Source of the DNA: Isoetes taiwanensis
Lineage: Eukaryota > Streptophyta > Lycopodiopsida > Isoetales > Isoetaceae
Direction of reading: 5' to 3'
NCBI GenBank assembly: GCA_021234155.1
Contig: JAJEKV010000064.1
Location: 4,402,001 to 4,466,000, forward strand
Length of the DNA: 64,000 nt
The position numbers and the translations under genes are program-made. Positions 58,492-64,000 of the stretch are shown here, one piece after another. The notes beneath the pieces are model-generated. The model did no database searches. It worked only from the letters and a program-made list of their open reading frames with translations, and was not told the origin of the DNA. Every line of letters begins with the position of its first letter. Positions within the stretch are counted from its first letter, which is position 1.

Positions 58492-58500
58492 TCTCTAGTT
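58492..58500. repeat. Right 9-bp target-site duplication of the MULE (tctctagtt)
   Basis: Identical to 50,657-50,665. Confidence 0.95.
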
Positions 58501-61262
58501 GAGTATTCTACTAATGGACAAAAAGTGCATTAACTGCAGTTTAGAAGGGGCCGGACTTTTCAGTGGCGTAGAGTCATATAATCATGATGCAAGACAAAAT
58601 ATTCAACGTTTCAGCACCTCTAGATCTCATCAACTTAAGCTTCACAAAAATCTCAAAGCCATTTCAAAAGTAAAGCTAGAGATTGGCTAAATCTTGGTAT
58701 AGAGAGCCCACAAGCAAAAATCTTTCACAAGAAAGCAAATATACATAGAGAGATGGAATTTACTCAGCACTGTCTGTCAGCATACAAAGGAACAGAACAT
58801 GCCCAGAACATGCCCTTATGGCCGGATCGAGCAATTAATCAGTGTGTGTAAATGCTTGAACATAATTGTTGTATTACCTGGTTATGGAAAAGAATTTTTG
58901 AAGCTACAGTAGACATCCATTGGATTGGCACATCTGCAATCCAGATTTTCCAGGTGAGTGAGCTTTGCATTCACCATATTAATACAATCGTCAGTCGCTT
59001 GCAACTGGTAAGAGTAATGCATGGTGTACAGATGTGCATTGCCATTGTTTAATATTCTGCCAAAATAACATCAAGAATAGTACATGCCTGAGAAGAATAA
59101 AATGCCATTTTTCTCGATTACTAAAAAAAATGAAGGCCATACCTTGCTACAACAAAGTAATTCGCGCTATGCATGTAGTTGGAACATGGCATGAATCTTC
59201 TTTCTGCAAATAGGAACAAAGCTTCAGGGATTTGACTCTACAGATTTAGCAGCATCCTAGTCGAAACATGTATTAATGCATTTTTTTATTGAGGAACTTG
59301 GTGTTACCTGTATGGCAAATAGTACCAATATCTTCAGACCTCTGTTTCCCAATGTTGCAAACAAGATTAACCTACATAAAGATGAGCAGGATGAAATCAT
59401 AGAAAAAAATTGTAAGGGATGAAGATAAAATGTCCCACAGATATGAACCATAAGGTACAGATGCAAAATAATTAGTTCAAACAGCGAATGACACTCACTT
59501 CATTTTCTGCAATTTTCATTTCGTATTCTCATGCTTCCAAGGTTATTTTGCCATCTGCCAAGCTAAATATATATTTTTCTTAATTAAAATATATGAGCTA
59601 TTTAAACAGCCTTGGAAGTTTTCTCACCTCTTGATATTGACCATAATACATTATCTTCAGTTTAAGCAATTCAAGCCCACCTGCTTATCATATTCTTTAT
59701 GATAAGCTATTTAAAATATATGAGCTATTTAAACAGCCTTGGAAGTTTTCTCACCTCTTGATATTGACCATAATACATTATCTTCAGTTTAAGCAATTCA
59801 AGCCCACCTGCTTATCATATTCTTTGTTCTCTTCAAATACAATTTGTCTATTTCGTGCGGAAACGGAACATCTGGCATTATGTATATCATCTATCTTTGC
59901 TTCACGATACTTTGGATGAGACTAGCAAATTATCTCCATGCAAGGCCATGTTAAATTATTGCATTTCTCATGTCAGAATAACAACTTGCTTATTTGCATA
60001 CATCTTTTTATTCATGGTGCCTATTTGCTGTCACAAGTATTGATGCATTCTAAGGGAACTGATATGCATACCAAATGGAAGTTCACTTATAAAGAAATCG
60101 CATTTAAGCAACAAAAGCACAAACTTAATGTTTGTGTAAGGCCGCAATTTATAATGCTAGGGATTCTGCGCTTCTCATAGATTATAACCACACTAATCAA
60201 GCGCTAGTCTAAAAAACAAAAAGCAGGCCCACCATTTTATGGAGGTAAAGAAGGATTCTATATCTTTGATAAGCTATCTCCTTGAAGACGGTGCTTTTGG
60301 TATCTCACCATAGCAACAGTTGTTTGCTTTTGATTTCCAAGCCATGATTTGTTTAGTGTAGAAGAGCTCCTTTAGACTAAATTTACAAGGCTACGATTTC
60401 TAGTAGAGCATTTGTGCGAGCGTGCAGCTGTAAGCACTTGGAATTGGAGATTGGAAAGAAGCCTAGCAATGTCTGGTTTTTAGCCTGAACTAGATGTCCT
60501 TATGAAATTGCGGGTTTCAGCTAATGTCACATATAGAGATAAGAAGCCAATGAACATTTTGGAAAGCCACCGAAGGATAATCAACTTCTTGTGTGATAAA
60601 TAAATTTTGGCCATTCGAAATGCTGTATTCCATGATATTTTTGCCTTGGCTGGTATGTACTCTGCTATCGTGCTTACAGGCTGGGGTAATTCAGTAGATG
60701 GTTAGCCTTCTGTTTAGGTACCAATCAACTAAGCGAAAGTTATCCAAAGCCAGGAGTCAATAACCGCATCTAAAATCTAGCATTTGATTCTTAAAAAGAC
60801 GAATACAAAACGGAGAAACGTTAAGTTTAGCTCTCAAAATTCTAAAGAGATTTGTAAAGCTATTTAATTGGTTATAGTTTAGCCCGGATTTTTGCTAGCT
60901 TGAACTAACATCGCAAGAAATTGACGTTCTTACCAGGAGAGCCTAGTTACGTTGTCGTCTTCAGTAAGGTCTTCATATTTTTTTCTCAGCTTCAAAAAAA
61001 AACAGGTAAAGGTACACGCCAGGGGCTTTGGCTTCGAATGCAGCAACAGCAGGCAAGTGTTCATTGGACAGAAATGGCAGGAAAGGAAAAAAAAGGCCGC
61101 GGATATCCCTTGCCGGGAAATTTTTCTGGCTATGTAAATGTCCAATAAAAATTCCAAAAGCTAGGGTTCCTTTTTTCCCCCAAATTTATGAAATAGTATC
61201 CGACAGATTTTTTGTTCTGTCATTTATGTTTACGCATTGACAAGTTGCAACTTGATGCTTTC
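58501..61262. other. No supported gene; one recent tandem duplication
   Basis: Mostly AT-rich. Short open frames (up to 83 codons) have no recognisable content. It contains the 127-bp duplication at 59,586-59,826. Confidence 0.4.
59586..59826. repeat. 127-bp tandem duplication, essentially identical copies
   Basis: aaaatatatgagctatttaa begins at 59,586 and 59,713. The two copies look identical through catattcttt, which argues for a very recent event or an assembly artefact. Confidence 0.9.
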
Positions 61263-61273
61263 TATAATATATA
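61263..61273 (+). promoter_or_regulatory. Candidate TATA box of the cyclopropane synthase gene
   Basis: tataatatata about 250 bp before the ATG at 61,522. Plausible by position and sequence only; no transcription start is known. Confidence 0.3.
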
Positions 61274-61521
61274 GGCCACAAGTTGAATATAAAGACCACA
61301 TGTGTCTCTGGCACTAGAAGTCAAGTCTGGTTTAATTTCATCTTCTTATACATTATACATAGGATGATACTTTTGCCACATCTCGTCCTTTGGCCCAATG
61401 GCTTGAGAGAAAAGTACTAACTACGTGGCCAATTGTGGCCCACGTTTGAAACCAGTGAGGAGGAGGACCATCTATCTGCCCTTTTTTTTGTTGCGCCATA
61501 GCCATAGCAGCAAGAGCAAAA

Positions 61522-64000
61522 ATGAAGGTGGCAATTGTAGGTGCTGGAGTTGCTGGCCTCATTGCAGCTCATACTCTAGCCAAATCAGGGTTCAAGGTTG
61601 TAATATACGAGAAAGAAAGCTATGTTGGTGGTCATGCGCGAACATTGCATTTTGAAGGAACTGCCTTGGATCTTGGTTTCATGGTCTTTAATCGGGTAAG
61701 CTTCATGTTTCTCAAAAATATCTGATAAAAGGCCAACGCACATTCTTCAAAATCATCTCAGTTTTGGTATTGCAGGTCACCTATCCAAATATGGTGGCTT
61801 TTTTTGAAGAAAATGGAGTGGACATGGAAGTTTCAGATATGTCATTTTCTGTTAGTCTTGATGACGGGAATGGTTGTGAATGGGGTAGCCGAGGGCTCTC
61901 AGGACTCTTTGCTCAAAAACGCAACCTGCTTAATCCGTACTTCCTTCAAATGGTCAGAGAGATAGTCAAGTTCAACTACGATGTGCATGGGTGAGTTTTA
62001 AATTTTTTTACTTTGCATTGGATAATGTTAGTTAATCAAGCTCGATAAATTTATTTCTCAACAATTTAGTTTTTGGATTGGTTTTTGGCCTGTTTTTTTA
62101 TTTTTAAAACCAACTATAAGATATGATATATAGCTAGCTGTGTAGGTTAGTCTAGAAACTTCAAAATTTGCAAAGCTCATCTCTATGCCATAGGGTAGAT
62201 TCACACTTGTTGTTATGGTATGTTAAATTAATTTTTAACACTTTCCCATTATGATTAAATTATCTTACAATTCACACCAACCATTATATTAAAAGTTTAA
62301 CATAATGGTCTCCATCATGAAGCTAAAAAACTCTTTCAATTTGGAAGTCATGGCATTGTCACATCATAGACAAAATAAGGAAGGACTAAATAGACTAGGC
62401 ACCCTGGAGGGGTTCTGTTGGTGCTCCTTTAAATAACACTACAAAAAAAGTATGAAGGTAATGTTGACAATTGTAGCCGTATAGGTAACCTATCTATTCA
62501 GATTAAGTATTTTTTTGGGGGATCCAGCTATGGAAAAGGAGAGGCCTCTCTCTATAGTACCCGTTCTCTAAAGAAGAGAGGCCATTCACCTTGTAGTACC
62601 CACATATTGGGGAAGAAAAGAAGATGTTCTTTGGAGTACATGTGCTCTGACTTCCCCAACATGTTTTTATGTCCTTAATACTTTCTACCTACCCTTTAGA
62701 GGGGATCTATAGTACATAATTTGTATCAATATATACAACAGCCCTAGCCCTACTTACTACCTTGGTCAATCCCTTGGTAGCATTAACATCCATGTCTCTT
62801 TGAGCAAAACAAAGATGGTCTATCCATCAAACGTCATTTGATGTCTATGTTAACATTAATCCATAAGTATCAAGAATACTCAAAGTATCTTACTATTTTT
62901 TTGAGCGTGAACTATGTGGCTTTTTAACCTTGAAATCATTATTTGATCTCTGAGTGATGAATAGAACTAGTGTTCTTTTACATTTTACTATAACCATCAT
63001 AAGGTTTTCATATTTAGGAATTAAGTACATGCCTCAATTATCTTTATGCTTATGCCTAAACATTTTGATATCCATTTAATTTCATATCTGTTTCCATGTT
63101 TTTGACATGAGGTGTGTAAAATTTACAATTCCCTTTTTTTTATATAATGTGAAAGTTTGTATCATAGATTCTTTGGCGCGTTCTGCCATTGCCATATCTT
63201 TATATCTTGACATCAAGTTTCATAATCTCTTACAAGTCTAATAAGGCTCAAATCATTCCAGTTGTAAATACCTTTAGTATAGATTTTACATGTCAAATGA
63301 CTAAGCATGTTATTTGCTTGTACATATTCATTCATGACTAAGTAAATGGTATTTCAAAAAAGAAACTCAACGCTTTTATTAATATCAGGTAACAAATGCT
63401 GGCATATCGACCTGTAATTTTCTGTCTGGCTACTAGTGAGCCATACTAAAATCCATTTTTTTATCATCAGATCTTGGCCTGATGAGGTTTTAAACGGAAA
63501 ATTATTTCAAAATCTCATATATACCAAGGCTTTTAAGTAGAGATTCTATTGCATACACATGCATATTTAAAAAGGTTTAAATAAAAAATGTCATATGCTT
63601 TAAGGATGCAGCTTATGAACTTGCTGCAATTTAAATAGCTAGGTCAAGTACTTAAGTAGATAGAAAAACCAGTTATTTTGCAGAAGAATGCCAAGATCAT
63701 CAAGAAGCACTCCATGTTAGCAGATTCTAGAGTAAAAGAATGCCCATGTAGCAGGTTCTCCATGCACACTTTGTTTTCCAATACCCAGATCTCCTCAATG
63801 TATGGAAAATAGATACTACCATTTCCATTACAGTTGACATAAGCTTTAGAGTAGAACATAAACAATGAGAGAAGAAACACTCGTACCTGCAGCCAATCGT
63901 ACAAACATTAGCAAATAACTTGTTAATGGTGCAAAGGCCAAAAGGTACATTGGTGTTTCTTTATCTCCCTTTATCAATTGCGTACCTTCTGCCCTTGAGC
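61522..64000 (+). CDS. Cyclopropane-fatty-acid synthase, plant type, first two exons (partial)
   Basis: Exon 1 is 61,522-61,695 and exon 2 is 61,776-61,990; both borders are GT-AG and the frame is continuous. The first 129 residues open with a Rossmann FAD-binding fold (VAIVGAGVAGLIAAHTLAKS, with the closing acid in VVIYEKE). GGHARTLHFEG, LDLGFMVFNRVTYPNM, EVSDMSFSVSL and LFAQKRNLLNPYF follow. This matches the N-terminal amine-oxidase-like domain that plants fuse to the methyltransferase domain of cyclopropane-fatty-acyl-phospholipid synthase. The enzyme adds a methylene from S-adenosylmethionine to an acyl double bond in phospholipids. The methyltransferase part lies beyond the window: from 61,991 to the end I see only intron-like sequence, so intron 2 exceeds 2 kb. 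A role of the flavin domain in catalysis is not settled. Confidence 0.88.
62515..62745 (+). repeat. L1 3'-end fragment in intron 2 of the synthase gene
   Basis: ctctctatagtaccc, gtagtacccac, ttggggaagaaaagaagat and the AT-rich end before atatatacaa resemble the 3' UTR of the L1 at 22,223-22,440 (minus). This copy is on + and lacks ORF2, so it would be a 5'-truncated relative. Confidence 0.4.

Noticed and set aside
61380-61475. A SINE or tRNA-like segment just upstream of the synthase ATG (ggcccaatggcttgag ... gtttgaaacc)
   Set aside because: A- and B-box resemblance is weak, there is no T-run at the expected place and no second copy in the window.
63644-63904. An 86-codon minus-strand frame inside the synthase intron
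   Set aside because: No recognisable domain or splice context; AT-rich intron sequence explains it.

Overview
The window is nuclear DNA of a land plant, very probably one with a large, repeat-rich genome. The evidence is spliceosomal introns with GT-AG borders in three genes, a plant-specific DUF1191 gene, a plant-type cyclopropane-fatty-acid synthase gene, a plastid-targeted glucan-binding protein, a Ty3 chromovirus, plant-type L1 elements and a Mutator-like element (MULE) carrying a Ulp1 protease. Only four host-like protein genes were found in 64 kb, and most of the rest is nested or decayed transposons. I cannot tell a gymnosperm from a fern or lycophyte, but a compact angiosperm genome looks unlikely.

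Layout. 0.66-1.68 kb: intact single-exon DUF1191 membrane protein (+). 2.4-4.2 kb: a diverged duplication of about 1.1 kb. 6.8-8.4 kb: decayed Ty3 element (-). 8.70-19.88 kb: a chromovirus (minus orientation, 5-bp target duplication) whose left LTR is split by a CpG-rich non-LTR retrotransposon (about 8.81-14.39 kb) and whose gag-pro block is inverted in place. 22.2-28.07 kb: a long L1 element (-). 28.5-32.4 kb: scrambled Ty3 pol fragments (-), with an inverted relative at 45.8-46.7 kb (+).

35.66-37.94 kb (-) is the most interesting locus. Six exons join in frame into a 586-residue tyrosine recombinase of the Crypton/DUF3504 type. All catalytic positions are present: Arg267, Lys388-x-x-Arg391, His414 and Tyr423. 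Upstream of it lie a duplicated leader of about 195 bp and a strong 45-bp-arm hairpin. Cryptons are known mainly from fungi, oomycetes and animals, so an intact, intron-bearing copy in a plant deserves attention.

41.41-44.31 kb (-) is a six-exon gene for a 343-residue plastid protein with a CBM48 domain. 50,666-58,491 is a complete MULE bounded by a perfect 9-bp target duplication. Its long terminal inverted repeats and its centre carry about 24 copies of a short palindrome. It has a broken transposase on + and a Ulp1-like protease on -. At 61,522 the first two exons of a cyclopropane-fatty-acid synthase gene (+) begin; the gene runs out of the window.

No operon logic applies. The host genes are independent, and the transposons explain the nesting, duplications and inversions. 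No tRNA, rRNA or CRISPR was found. Exon borders were read by eye from splice motifs and reading-frame continuity.
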